Shown one piece after another: positions 1-7,554 of a stretch of 39,551 nucleotides of DNA. The notes beneath the pieces were generated by a model. That model saw only the letters and a list, made by a program, of their open reading frames with translations. It made no database searches and was not told where the DNA came from. The DNA is taken from positions 1 to 39,551 of the IMG/VR virus record IMGVR_UViG_3300040816_000283, one strand, 5' to 3'. Made by a program: the position numbers and the translations under genes. The stretch's first letter is position 1, and each line of letters begins with the position of its first letter. Origin of the DNA: a virus.

Positions 1-179
1 TGGCATTTGTAGAACATATCGTTCTTAACTTTGTACAAGTACCCACGTGCTTTATTCTTTTTAGCGGAGTCTCCACAGATAGGACATCTGAAGTTAAATA
101 GGTAGTCGTCCTTTCGCTTGTATCTCTCCAAACGAAAGCTAATCATTTGTATGTATTTTAGATCTATGTATAGTGACAT
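1..179 (-). CDS. 61: DNA primase (T4 gp61-like), 5' fragment
   Basis: Only the first 59 codons are in the window; the gene continues off the left edge. The visible protein has FRCPICGDS at about residues 29-37, then KARGYLY and FYKC. This matches the N-terminal zinc-binding region of T4 gp61 (CPxCGDS ... KARG ... HCxxC). Gp61 makes RNA primers for lagging-strand synthesis in complex with the gp41 helicase, which is also encoded here. I chose the ATG at 177-179, giving MSLYIDLKY, because that N-terminus resembles marine T4-like primases. An in-frame ATG at 144-146 is less likely. A sigma70-like promoter lies immediately upstream, so primase has its own early promoter rather than relying only on read-through from the virion-type genes to its right. 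Confidence 0.9.
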   Translation of the reverse strand, partial: MSLYIDLKYIQMISFRLERYKRKDDYLFNFRCPICGDSAKKNKARGYLYKVKNDMFYKC

Positions 180-202
180 AAGGAACCTCGTATAATGTGC
201 TT

Positions 203-231
203 ATTATACGAGTAATAGTGCTATATGTCAA
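203..231 (-). promoter_or_regulatory. Early sigma70-like promoter for primase
   Basis: On the minus strand TTGACA (226-231) is followed after exactly 17 bases by TATAAT (203-208), both perfect consensus hexamers. The expected start is near 196, leaving a very short leader before the primase ATG at 179. Confidence 0.9.
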
Positions 232-254
232 GCACTATTTTTGGTTTTGGTATG

Positions 255-722
255 CTAGATTTTTAGGAAAGATAGGACTGCAGGTACTACAAATGCTGCT
301 AATGTAATGGCTCCTAATAGGATATATCTCCAGCGCTCAAGCGCGGAAATACGGGTCTCCAATCGCTCGGTTTTGTTAACCACGTGGGCTTTTAAATCTT
401 TTATACTATCTAATACTTTATCAATATCTTTAGACATCTCTTGCTTAAGCTCCCGTGTGGTGGTTGTCATCCTAGAATGAAGTTCTTTAATATCATTGTC
501 TGTTTCTTTCTTACGTGTGTCCAATGCTGCTAAGACCTCTTCTTGTTTTTCGTCGGCATAATTGAGCCTCGACTCATGGACTGCTAACATCTGTCCAATA
601 TTTTGTGAAACGTCACCAATTTTTTCTAGTGCTGTTTCCAGTTTAACAAAAAGAGAACCTATCTGGTTCACGTCGTTCTTTATCAGTGCGACTTCAGTTT
701 CTAAGGATTTATTTTCTGCCAT
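255..722 (-). CDS. Coiled-coil protein with C-terminal membrane anchor
   Basis: A 155-residue protein I cannot name. Residues about 1-125 are highly charged and heptad-like (repeated K/E/D with spaced I/L/V), predicting a long coiled coil. It ends in one hydrophobic segment, about residues 132-152 (YILLGAITLAAFVVPAVLSF), so it is probably tail-anchored in the inner membrane with the coiled coil outside the bilayer. Similar small coiled-coil membrane proteins (XhlA-like) occur near phage lysis or virion genes, but no motif assigns a function. Its start overlaps the end of the gene at 709-1233 by 14 bases, so the two are probably co-translated. It is the last gene before the primase promoter. 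Confidence 0.75.
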   Translation of the reverse strand: MAENKSLETEVALIKNDVNQIGSLFVKLETALEKIGDVSQNIGQMLAVHESRLNYADEKQEEVLAALDTRKKETDNDIKELHSRMTTTTRELKQEMSKDIDKVLDSIKDLKAHVVNKTERLETRISALERWRYILLGAITLAAFVVPAVLSFLKI

Positions 723-1233
723 TTTTCTTTTTCCGTCTACGTACCATGGGCATCATTACGGGATCCCTTCCTGGTTCCCCTTTAGGGCCTACACCTATTC
801 CATGTACGTTACCACCACCGACGGCATTTGCTGCTACATCTTCGCTGTACATAAAAGATCGGAAAGATACTAAATTGTTTTTCTCTAAATTTTTTGCTTC
901 CTGTATTATTTCTTCGTCATCCATATAAAGTTCTAAGAGTGTATCAACATCGTCTTCTTGTTCGTTGTACTCTCTGAGTATTGCCATAGCTGCGGCAAAA
1001 GTTAAAAGTCTTTTTGCCTGTCTATCAGGCGACTTTGTAAGCGCCCTTTGTATCTTAAATACAAACCTATTGAGAAAAGAATAAGCGTCTAGCTCTGAAG
1101 TGCCTTGTGGAGATCTAAGTTTTTTACCATCTTTATCAATGATACCCAACCTGTATGCGTCAGAGTTTTCGATGGGTGTTGACAGCATCCTTAAGATCCT
1201 GTATGCAACTAATGTATCGACAAACCTAGACAT
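709..1233 (-). CDS. Conserved T4-like phage protein, probable virion-associated
   Basis: A 174-residue protein with an N-terminal helical half (RILRMLSTPIENSDAYRLGIID, quoted in part) and a C-terminal Gly/Pro-rich segment, GNVHGIGVGPKGEPG, followed by a basic tail RRRKKKNGRK. From memory this pattern resembles a conserved family in marine T4-like phages, in which the C-terminal Gly-rich plus basic tail recurs. No enzymatic motif is visible. It is linked to the upstream gene by a TAATG stop/start overlap at 1231-1235. It sits in a run of small genes carrying TATAAATA late promoters, so a virion or assembly role is an inference from context. Confidence 0.75.
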   Translation of the reverse strand: MSRFVDTLVAYRILRMLSTPIENSDAYRLGIIDKDGKKLRSPQGTSELDAYSFLNRFVFKIQRALTKSPDRQAKRLLTFAAAMAILREYNEQEDDVDTLLELYMDDEEIIQEAKNLEKNNLVSFRSFMYSEDVAANAVGGGNVHGIGVGPKGEPGRDPVMMPMVRRRKKKNGRK

Positions 1234-1610
1234 TATATTTTCCTCAAAACATCTATCAGTTCCCGGTTTAACGGGATATTCGTTTCTTGTACACCTTTAG
1301 AGACTACTGTTTCTAATGGCATCCTGTTTAAAAATACTAGGTAGGTTTTTAGGTCCGACCAATATTTTTCCTCTAATTTATAAAACAGTAAGTCTGTTGC
1401 GGCGTTTCCAAAAACATTGTATAAAACTACAATGTGGTTTATAATTAACCGCTCACTTATTTCACCTGTTTTTTTGTACCTGTTCAACAACCTTTTAATA
1501 TATTTAAAACGCTTTAAATCGTCTTCTAATTCTGTGAGCCCCATACAACCTGGGTTGTGATAGTGCTTTATTGCATATATTAAAAAGTTATCCTCATTCA
1601 AAGTAATCAT
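1233..1610 (-). CDS. Conserved hypothetical T4-like phage protein
   Basis: A 125-residue, mostly helical protein rich in Tyr, Leu and Lys (for example the segments GLTELEDDLKRFKYIKRLL and VVLYNVFGNAATDLLFYKL). It resembles a small family I associate with marine T4-like myoviruses, next to the gene that follows it here. There is no signal peptide, membrane span or catalytic motif. The start codon (1608-1610) is preceded by AAAATATA, a variant of the leader seen in front of many genes here. Its stop overlaps the next start as TAATG, implying translational coupling. Function unknown. Confidence 0.75.
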   Translation of the reverse strand: MITLNEDNFLIYAIKHYHNPGCMGLTELEDDLKRFKYIKRLLNRYKKTGEISERLIINHIVVLYNVFGNAATDLLFYKLEEKYWSDLKTYLVFLNRMPLETVVSKGVQETNIPLNRELIDVLRKI

Positions 1611-1624
1611 TATATTTTAGTTTC

Positions 1625-2071
1625 CTATGATACAGTAGCGGTGCCTCCAATGAAATACCACTTACTATTTGTGCTACTATATATTAGTGTCGCAGAGTCA
1701 CCTGCAGACGCAAAGGAAACTGTACCTTGTACATTGGCACCAGTTAAATTAACTGTATGACCACCTGTATTGGAACTCATAATGATTATTTGTATTTGAC
1801 CTTCTATGCCAGTTGCTATAGATATAGAACCAGCTGAGTCTACATTGCTAATGAACGTGACATTGTTTGTGGTGTTAATTTCACCACGGGCTGTTATCGT
1901 ACCGTGATCGGCTATAGCTACTTTGTCGCTAAATGACGCGGGAGTATTTACCCCAAGAAATAAATTAGAGTAGGATAACTTCTTACTAGCTGAGCCTTGA
2001 ACTAAGTAAAACTGATCTGTCCCTTTTAGGGCATCAGCCGACTGTAGTTCTGATACTTTTGAATCTGCCAT
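1625..2071 (-). CDS. Small virion / tail-fibre-like structural protein
   Basis: A 148-residue protein starting MADSKVSELQSADALKGTDQF. This is the typical opening of phage tail-fibre and appendage proteins (MADxKISxLxxAxxLxGxD). The rest is Ser/Thr/Gly/Val-rich and beta-predicted (for example GHTVNLTGANVQGTVSF), ending in SSTNSKWYFIGGTATVS, a pattern also found at the ends of fibre-like proteins. This is a compositional and motif judgement, not a family match. It lies just downstream of another small structural candidate and the late promoter at 2356-2363, consistent with late expression. It is far shorter than a full fibre, so it is more likely a decoration or adaptor protein. Confidence 0.65.
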   Translation of the reverse strand: MADSKVSELQSADALKGTDQFYLVQGSASKKLSYSNLFLGVNTPASFSDKVAIADHGTITARGEINTTNNVTFISNVDSAGSISIATGIEGQIQIIIMSSNTGGHTVNLTGANVQGTVSFASAGDSATLIYSSTNSKWYFIGGTATVS

Positions 2072-2086
2072 TACCAGGACTCCTTA

Positions 2087-2332
2087 TTAGGCGTCTGGGA
2101 ATTCAGCGTCATCATCTGCACCACCGGCTGCTTCATATACAGCATCAGTGGCAGGTGCTGCCATAGCTACGAGTGTCTCGTATTTGGTTCTAGAACCAAC
2201 TGTAGTTCTACGTACCCAACCTGGTTGTGCAATCCCTGGAGTTGCGGCACATTCTGCCTCATCTACCATAAAGATTTCATTTGCGGGAACACCTGTAATT
2301 ACTGGCTTTTCTGATTTTGACCATGCGGACAT
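2087..2332 (-). CDS. Small putative virion structural protein
   Basis: An 81-residue protein starting MSAWSKSEKPVITGVPANEIFMVDE, quoted in part. It has a central GWVRRTTVGSRTKYETLVA segment and an acidic C-terminus (GGADDDAEFPDA). Small proteins with this S-W-S-K / G-x-P-x-x-E-I-F-M-x-D opening recur among marine T4-like phages beside virion genes, as I recall them. No enzymatic motif, signal peptide or membrane segment is visible. A TATAAATA octamer 24-31 bases upstream supports late transcription. A role in the particle is inferred from context. Confidence 0.65.
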   Translation of the reverse strand: MSAWSKSEKPVITGVPANEIFMVDEAECAATPGIAQPGWVRRTTVGSRTKYETLVAMAAPATDAVYEAAGGADDDAEFPDA

Positions 2333-2335
2333 TTT

Positions 2336-3589
2336 TTATTCTCCTGTTAAAATATTATTTATATGATCTATTAGTTTGTAAGCTTCCGTCTTAGTGAGTA
2401 GAGCAATTTGCTCGTCTGTCATTGAGTACACATCGAAGGACTCGTCCATTTTAACGGGAGCCAATCCACGCTTGCTGGATTTGGCGTAATCTCTTTTCGC
2501 GGCTGCTACTGCGGCTGCGTCATTTTTTGCTGCCTGCTTACGAGCTGCATTCTTAATCATTTGAAGTCTGTTTGCTTTAGCTTCAGGACTCATTTCATCT
2601 TGTAAGTTTTTCTTACCCTGGCTAGTGTCTTTAGGCTTTTTCTTAAATGTATCAAGGCCTGTTCCTTTTTCGCCAGTTTGTTGTTGAGTCGCTAAACGCT
2701 TCATTGCGCCTTCTTCAACTTCTGTTTCTTCATTAGCTTTCTTAAGAGCGTCTGCAACAGGTTTGTGTGTCGCTAGGCCTTTCTTAACTTTATTAATAGT
2801 TCTAAAGGCACCTGAGTAGTTACCACCTTTGTATCGTTTGTCGTTGGCAATACCTTTACCCATTCTAACTTCTTTAGGTGTGTATGCTTCCTCGTGAGTT
2901 CCTTTATTATCGCAATGCTCACAACCTTCGCCTTTACATTTAGGACATTCGTCTTTCTTGCCATTCTTCTTGTCTATTGCTTTTTGCAAAGCAGGTGGTA
3001 ATTTACCTTCGTCCATGCCTTTTTCTTCATCATCAGATTTGTGCATTCCGTCAACCATGTTAAAGAATTCTTTCTTTTTATCTGCGGGTAAATCTCTGAT
3101 AGAAGAAACACCGAATTTTTTAAGGGCTGCTTCGAACTTGGCTTTGTAGTCTTCATTCATTTTAGCTACTTCTTCCGATACGCCGGCTCTTTCTTTTTCT
3201 TTACGCAAAGCTTTAGAAAAGTTTTTAAGTTTTTCTATTTTATTTTTTCGCCCCAATTTAGCGCCATCCTTCTCAGCCTTTTGCCTGTCTTCTTCGCCGT
3301 CGACGATCTCTACACCGTCAACTAATTTCTCATCTAGTTGTTCCACGATTTGCTCCTCTGTATGGTATCGATTTTTCTGAGTATGTTGCTTGGCACGTTG
3401 GAATACTGTATCATCGCCAAATACAATGTACATCATTTCATCCATAAACGTTTTAATGACTGCTCTTTCATTTGGCAACAAGTTTGCTCCCATTTGAACA
3501 CGTGCAATTGCTCGTTTAAGAATAGGCAAGTTCTGTGCAGGCATCATACCTTGTCGAACTAGCATATCTAATCGTTTACTCTGATCCAT
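2336..3589 (-). CDS. Large charged virion-associated protein with a zinc-knuckle-like motif
   Basis: A 417-residue, strongly charged protein (many Lys and Glu runs) with no hydrophobic segment. The ATG at 3587-3589 is chosen because AAGGG lies 7 bases upstream; the codon before it is TTG. Near residues 214-225 it carries CPKCKGEGCEHC, a CxxCxGxGCxxC pattern like one zinc-binding repeat of DnaJ. The C-terminal part (NAARKQAAKNDAAAVAAAK) is helical and Ala/Lys-rich. It ends in YSMTDEQIALLTKTEAYKLI, a motif I have seen ending packaged or prohead proteins of marine T4-like phages. A TATAAATA late promoter lies 33-40 bases upstream. A role as an internal virion or assembly protein is inferred; the exact function is unknown. 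Confidence 0.7.
   Translation of the reverse strand: MDQSKRLDMLVRQGMMPAQNLPILKRAIARVQMGANLLPNERAVIKTFMDEMMYIVFGDDTVFQRAKQHTQKNRYHTEEQIVEQLDEKLVDGVEIVDGEEDRQKAEKDGAKLGRKNKIEKLKNFSKALRKEKERAGVSEEVAKMNEDYKAKFEAALKKFGVSSIRDLPADKKKEFFNMVDGMHKSDDEEKGMDEGKLPPALQKAIDKKNGKKDECPKCKGEGCEHCDNKGTHEEAYTPKEVRMGKGIANDKRYKGGNYSGAFRTINKVKKGLATHKPVADALKKANEETEVEEGAMKRLATQQQTGEKGTGLDTFKKKPKDTSQGKKNLQDEMSPEAKANRLQMIKNAARKQAAKNDAAAVAAAKRDYAKSSKRGLAPVKMDESFDVYSMTDEQIALLTKTEAYKLIDHINNILTGE
2356..2363 (-). promoter_or_regulatory. T4-type late promoter octamer
   Basis: Minus-strand TATAAATA, the T4 late promoter consensus, 24-31 bases before the start at 2332. It lies inside the last codons of the gene at 2336-3589. 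It would serve the two small structural genes at 2087-2332 and 1625-2071. Confidence 0.65.
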
Positions 3590-3621
3590 CAATTTACCCT
3601 TTATATGTAATCTTGTAAATG

Positions 3622-3629
3622 TATTTATA
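3622..3629 (-). promoter_or_regulatory. T4-type late promoter octamer
   Basis: Minus-strand TATAAATA in the intergenic gap between 3589 and 3641, about 33-40 bases before the ATG at 3589. Position and perfect match to the T4 late consensus make this one of the best late promoters in the window. Confidence 0.8.
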
Positions 3630-3640
3630 AGAAATTTATG

Positions 3641-5200
3641 TTAGACACTAAACTTTTTGGTTTTATAGTCTGAGATGAATTTTGCTGCTAAATCCTTAGG
3701 TAATTCAAGCAATCTTTGTGGTTTTTTCATATCGCGCCATGTGTACTTAGGATCAATCAACCAGTTATGGAATGAGAATACAGTAGGTGGCTGATCGTTT
3801 GTAGGACCCTTGTAAAACTCTAGTTCGATAAACTTTAGCATTTCGTATATGTTTGTTTCATCATTTTCCCAGTTCATAAAAGTCATGCCAGCCATGCCAC
3901 CACCTTTAGGCTCTGGTAGTTGGTTAAGTCCGTCTCTCGCTTTTAATCCCTCATACAATCCTCTAAACCTTGGAACATCACCATCAACCCAAGGTTCGTC
4001 ATTAGGATTGCTAGCTCTAATTGTAGTTTTATGGTATCCAAACTTTTCAGGGTCTTCAGCATATCGGTTAACTTCATCATATTTTCTAGCTGCCCCTGTA
4101 GGAATCCATAAAGGATTTATGTGTGTTGAGTCTTCGGGCAACCAGTATTCATCAAGCCACTTCTTTGTATCTCTAAGTGTGTCTATTGTTTCGTGAGGTA
4201 GTCCTGCGATTAAATTAATATGCCCACGGTAATGTCCTTTTTTGTTGAAGTGTTCTTTAAACTCCAACAACCCATCTTGCAGTCTTACAGTCTCCATGCC
4301 TTTACCGACTGCCCTACCCGATTTATTATTAAATGATTCTATGCCATAGAAGTGAGAGTCTAATCCCAAATCCCACAACATATCCCAATCGTCTTTCCTA
4401 CTTACTAATAAGTCACCGCGGATATAGCCACCAAGATTGGGACGAAAAGGTAATTTCCGTACAACACGAGCATATCTATGTAACTTCTCGGAATAGTCAT
4501 TAACAGTTTCATCTGATAATGTGTAGCTAGTCGTACCCCATTGCTCATAATTTCGTAAAAATTCGTCATGTAAATTATCCTCGTGTCGGCTGTGGTCGCC
4601 TTTAATGTTTCTATGCACAAGAGTACAGAAGTGGCAATTAAATATGCAACCTCTGCCTAGTTCTACTGTTAAAATTTCTTGTGGTTGTATGAAGTCACGT
4701 TCTTCATATGAGATTGTAAAGTCTTTTATTCTCGTAGCATCATAGTTATGAGTAGCATCTATATAGTTGTAGCTACCGTGTGTCTCATACTTTAAGTCTG
4801 TTCCTATGTTTGTGAGATGTCTTACAAGTGCTGATATTGCAAGCTCGCCGTAGCCAACAATAAGCCAATCAATAGGAACATAGGATGCGTTGTAATAGGA
4901 TTGTGTCCCAGCTACAATAGGAATGTGCGGGTATTCAATTTTAGTCCACTCTAAAAATTCTTTAAGTGAATCAAAGTCAACTGTAAATGTAGCACTAACA
5001 CCTATAAAGACGGTATCTTTACGAACTCGAAGTTTAAAGTAATCTTTCAGTTCTTCAGTAGTCCAACTTTGTACAAAGTCTACTACCTCAACATCCATAC
5101 CTTCCTTACGAAGGTGAGACGCTATCCTATGGGCGCCAGGTGCTCTTTTTACAGAGTCGTAGTAATAGTCTACAACTCCACCGAAGATCATGGCGTGCAT
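3641..5200 (-). CDS. Radical SAM enzyme with N-terminal B12-binding-like domain
   Basis: A 519-residue protein. Residues about 1-135 look like the Rossmann-type cobalamin-binding domain of class B radical SAM enzymes (GAHRIASHLRKEGMDVEVVDF, part quoted, then FIGVSATF and IVAGTQ). Residues 185-192 hold CIFNCHFC, the CxxxCxxC motif that binds the 4Fe-4S cluster for S-adenosylmethionine cleavage. GLDSHFYGIESFNN and HINLIAGLPHET further on fit conserved strands of the radical SAM barrel. Family members do methylations, methylthiolations or C-C rearrangements; the substrate here cannot be read. No late or early promoter sits directly upstream, and it follows the 61-residue gene by two bases. It lies among virion-type genes, so a modification of a virion component or of host metabolism is possible. 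The full length argues for an active enzyme. Confidence 0.85.
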   Translation of the reverse strand: MHAMIFGGVVDYYYDSVKRAPGAHRIASHLRKEGMDVEVVDFVQSWTTEELKDYFKLRVRKDTVFIGVSATFTVDFDSLKEFLEWTKIEYPHIPIVAGTQSYYNASYVPIDWLIVGYGELAISALVRHLTNIGTDLKYETHGSYNYIDATHNYDATRIKDFTISYEERDFIQPQEILTVELGRGCIFNCHFCTLVHRNIKGDHSRHEDNLHDEFLRNYEQWGTTSYTLSDETVNDYSEKLHRYARVVRKLPFRPNLGGYIRGDLLVSRKDDWDMLWDLGLDSHFYGIESFNNKSGRAVGKGMETVRLQDGLLEFKEHFNKKGHYRGHINLIAGLPHETIDTLRDTKKWLDEYWLPEDSTHINPLWIPTGAARKYDEVNRYAEDPEKFGYHKTTIRASNPNDEPWVDGDVPRFRGLYEGLKARDGLNQLPEPKGGGMAGMTFMNWENDETNIYEMLKFIELEFYKGPTNDQPPTVFSFHNWLIDPKYTWRDMKKPQRLLELPKDLAAKFISDYKTKKFSV

Positions 5201-5202
5201 AG

Positions 5203-5388
5203 TTAGAGTACTTTTCTACGTACTAATTCGTTTTTAACTTTTTGTTTGATTTTGGGCTGTGAATTACTTCCTTCTAAATACTTTAAAAGTTCTTCGGTGG
5301 AAGTAGAACGCATATAATAATGAACGTTCTTAGTTTTGCCCGTTGCTTTGTCGCGAGTTGTTTGTGATTTTTTAAATTTCATCGGCAT
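5203..5388 (-). CDS. Small conserved basic phage protein
   Basis: A 61-residue Lys/Arg-rich protein (MPMKFKKSQTTRDKATGKTK at the start, KVKNELVRRKVL at the end). Proteins with the same MPMKFK start and the same NELxRR end are common in marine T4-like phages, as I recall them, but their function is unknown. The start is well supported: GGAG followed by ATATATTATG, the leader shared by several genes here. It ends two bases before the ATG of the radical SAM gene, suggesting coupled translation. Confidence 0.75.
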   Translation of the reverse strand: MPMKFKKSQTTRDKATGKTKNVHYYMRSTSTEELLKYLEGSNSQPKIKQKVKNELVRRKVL

Positions 5389-5408
5389 AATATATCTCCA
5401 TTATATAG

Positions 5409-6848
5409 TTATCGTTTTTTAGGCTTAGGTGCCTTAGTCTTTTTTGTCTTTGCTTTCTTTGCGATAGGCTTAGCTGGCTTATACTTTTTACTAGTTGCTG
5501 CCTTCTTGCCTCCTCTAGATTTCATTCTATTGATTTCCATTTTTCTCATATTAGGCAACATCTTAACTGCTAACCTAGATACTAGTGGCTGGAATCTTTG
5601 TACCATTGTTTCCAAACGTGAACGCTCTGCAGGTGGTAGCTTGGATCTATCACGACCCCTCAACAATCTTTTGTATACCAGTCCACGAGCACCACGGGTC
5701 GCTCTACGTTTTAGTCTATCAGGAGAGGAACCTCGTCTGAGTGCAATACCTCTAGCGACTTTTAATTTTTGTCTGTTACGTCTAGCAGCGAAACGTCTTT
5801 TCATTCTGCCTTGGACTGATAATACTTCGTGGATTTTTAATTCGTCACCGTGTTCTAGTTCATCAGGGTATTCTGTATTGTCTAAAATTTCCAACTCATC
5901 TTCATCATACAATCCTAAATCCAAAGCCTGTTGCCAACCAAATTGTTCTGCTTCTGCTTCTAGTTCTTCAATATCATCTTTAGTTAAGTCCCAATGGATT
6001 GTTTGTAGTATGGCATTGTCTTTTTTATACTGCGCTTTTGTTTCGTGGGCAGGACCGGACTCTTTTACGAACTCTTTAAACTTTTTAGGCTCTTCACCTG
6101 GCGTCAACTTCTTAAAGTATGCAGTACCTTTATCAGTACCCCACTCGTGCCCGCCTGGCTTGGCATCGTATTCTGCGTCTTCTCTCATGTTCTTTTTACG
6201 TTCCCTATTAATCCACGCAACTGCTCGTCTATCCTGTGGGGCCTTTCTTGCCCATTGCCACATTTTACGATATGCGCTAAGTGTCCCTTTATTTATATCA
6301 GTTCCTTCACTGTTATCTACGACAATAAAGTTGTTTCCAAATGCGTGTTGAAACTTACCAATGTTATTTTGTACTTGGGACCACATTGTTTTTACAGTTT
6401 TTGTGGGTAATGCTCTTCCGCCGCCTTTACCTCTTTGAATGTTTCTATTTGCTGCTGTTTCTTCGTCGGTGTTAACTAGTATTAAAGCTGTCTCGTAACC
6501 TAAGGATTCTAGTTGTTGTTTTTGTTTTTGTATCTTGCTGTAATCTTTTCCTGTACCGTCAATTACTAGTCCGAGCCTTCCATTAATCCAACCACGCATT
6601 CTATTATTGGTTAGTCTTTTAGAATTGTCTCTAATACCTTGCCCTTTGGTGGACATAATGTTCTTTTGTGTGGCTTCTAATCCTGCCTTAGCCAACTCTC
6701 TCTCAAAAATAAGATCAGAGTTTACTACTTTAAAACCTAGTGTCGTTAATGAGGTTCTACCGACAACAAATGACTTGCCAGAACCAGGGCCTCCTGCTAG
6801 GAAAATTGCTTTGAAAATTCCAGGATCATTGACACCTTCTGTTATCAT
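5409..6848 (-). CDS. P-loop kinase fused to a strongly basic C-terminal domain
   Basis: A 479-residue two-part protein. The N-terminal part is a P-loop kinase of the zeta-toxin / polynucleotide-kinase-like type. It has Walker A GGPGSGKS at residues 19-26, then VVNSD and LVIDGTGKD strands and LILVNTDEETAANRNIQRG, which fits a lid region. A charged linker with an acidic stretch (DDIEELEAEAEQF) follows. The last 135 residues are Arg/Lys-rich (MKRRFAARRNRQKLKVARGI, then RRATRGARGLVYKRLLRGRD) and finish in a Lys/Pro/Ala tail like that of histone H1. I recall this basic domain from other marine T4-like phages, usually in virion-associated proteins. The start overlaps the upstream lipoprotein stop as ATGA. 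The phosphorylated substrate is unknown. Confidence 0.8.
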   Translation of the reverse strand: MITEGVNDPGIFKAIFLAGGPGSGKSFVVGRTSLTTLGFKVVNSDLIFERELAKAGLEATQKNIMSTKGQGIRDNSKRLTNNRMRGWINGRLGLVIDGTGKDYSKIQKQKQQLESLGYETALILVNTDEETAANRNIQRGKGGGRALPTKTVKTMWSQVQNNIGKFQHAFGNNFIVVDNSEGTDINKGTLSAYRKMWQWARKAPQDRRAVAWINRERKKNMREDAEYDAKPGGHEWGTDKGTAYFKKLTPGEEPKKFKEFVKESGPAHETKAQYKKDNAILQTIHWDLTKDDIEELEAEAEQFGWQQALDLGLYDEDELEILDNTEYPDELEHGDELKIHEVLSVQGRMKRRFAARRNRQKLKVARGIALRRGSSPDRLKRRATRGARGLVYKRLLRGRDRSKLPPAERSRLETMVQRFQPLVSRLAVKMLPNMRKMEINRMKSRGGKKAATSKKYKPAKPIAKKAKTKKTKAPKPKKR

Positions 6849-7237
6849 TCTTCTTCAGGCTCTTCTTTAGGCTTTAGTTGATTTTCATAGTAAACAATAA
6901 TCGCCTTTTGTTGTTCTATATATCTTTTGATATCTGCTAAGGACAGAGATAAGTTCTCATATCCAGGAACACTTATTGCGAAGTAAACAAGATCTCCGTT
7001 TTCTTTCTCAAATCGTTCTGCGAACTCTTCATAGTTTTCGGAAGTTACTGCATAAAATTGTGTTTCATAAAGCTCTAGTCCTTCAGGGCGAGGCTGTATT
7101 GGCACCATTCTTTCAACAGTTTGAATCTGTGTAACGATTCTTTCTGGGCCCTGTAATATAGAGCACCCGCTTAAAACTATAATACTACCTATTAGAAGTG
7201 GTAGCTTCAAGCTCTTCCAAAATAGCTTTACTTGCAT
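6845..7237 (-). CDS. Outer-membrane spanin lipoprotein (Rz1-like o-spanin)
   Basis: A 130-residue predicted lipoprotein. A short basic N-terminus is followed by a hydrophobic stretch and the lipobox LSGC with Cys25, so signal peptidase II should process it to an outer-membrane lipoprotein. A Pro-containing stretch follows (MVPIQPRPEGLELY), as is common in Rz1-type proteins, then a helical region and an acidic tail. The gene starts inside the 3' end of the membrane-anchored coiled-coil gene, overlapping it by 53 bases in another frame. That is the classic Rz/Rz1 arrangement. With its partner it would fuse inner and outer membranes at the last step of lysis. It is longer than lambda Rz1, so the assignment rests on lipobox plus context. 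Confidence 0.75.
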   Translation of the reverse strand: MQVKLFWKSLKLPLLIGSIIVLSGCSILQGPERIVTQIQTVERMVPIQPRPEGLELYETQFYAVTSENYEEFAERFEKENGDLVYFAISVPGYENLSLSLADIKRYIEQQKAIIVYYENQLKPKEEPEEE

Positions 7238-7553
7238 TGTTTACTCTCGTTTCAATAAGCCCTGGCTTTTGCATTGTCAGGGCGGTTAAATTATGACGTC
7301 TCAATTTTCCAATCAATTCGTTTTTATATTCATTCGCAGAACTTAACTCTACATTCAGTTCTTGTATTCTAAGTTCGTTTTGTATGTTAGCAGCAACCAA
7401 TTCATCTAATGCGACTTGATTTGCTTTGGCTGCTGTTTCTGCTTTAGCTAGATTTTCTGCGGCTACTTGTAATCTGTTCTGGGTATCTTTGTAGTACATA
7501 TAAGCACCACCAAACATTCCAACGATTAGTATAAATGGTAATAGTCTCCACAT
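7185..7553 (-). CDS. Inner-membrane spanin (Rz-like i-spanin)
   Basis: I start this at ATG 7551-7553 (MWRLLPFILIVGMFGGAYMY), two bases after the upstream stop and with GGA about 9 bases before it. A longer open frame upstream would overlap the preceding gene. The resulting 122-residue protein has an N-terminal transmembrane helix at about residues 3-20. A periplasmic coiled coil (AAENLAKAETAAKANQVALDEL, part quoted) follows to the end. That is the topology of Rz-type i-spanins. The lipoprotein gene begins within its 3' end in another frame. The pair would span the periplasm and act after endolysin has cut the wall; no endolysin is visible in this window. Confidence 0.75.
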   Translation of the reverse strand: MWRLLPFILIVGMFGGAYMYYKDTQNRLQVAAENLAKAETAAKANQVALDELVAANIQNELRIQELNVELSSANEYKNELIGKLRRHNLTALTMQKPGLIETRVNNASKAILEELEATTSNR

Positions 7554-7554
7554 A

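Noticed and set aside
6290-6297. TATAAATA octamer inside the kinase gene
   Set aside because: It is in the middle of the coding region, about 900 bases before the next start at 5388, so it is probably chance.
5506-6351. 281-codon open frame on the plus strand opposite the kinase gene
   Set aside because: It lies wholly opposite a gene with a clear kinase motif, has no recognisable motif or ribosome site, and every supported gene runs on the minus strand.
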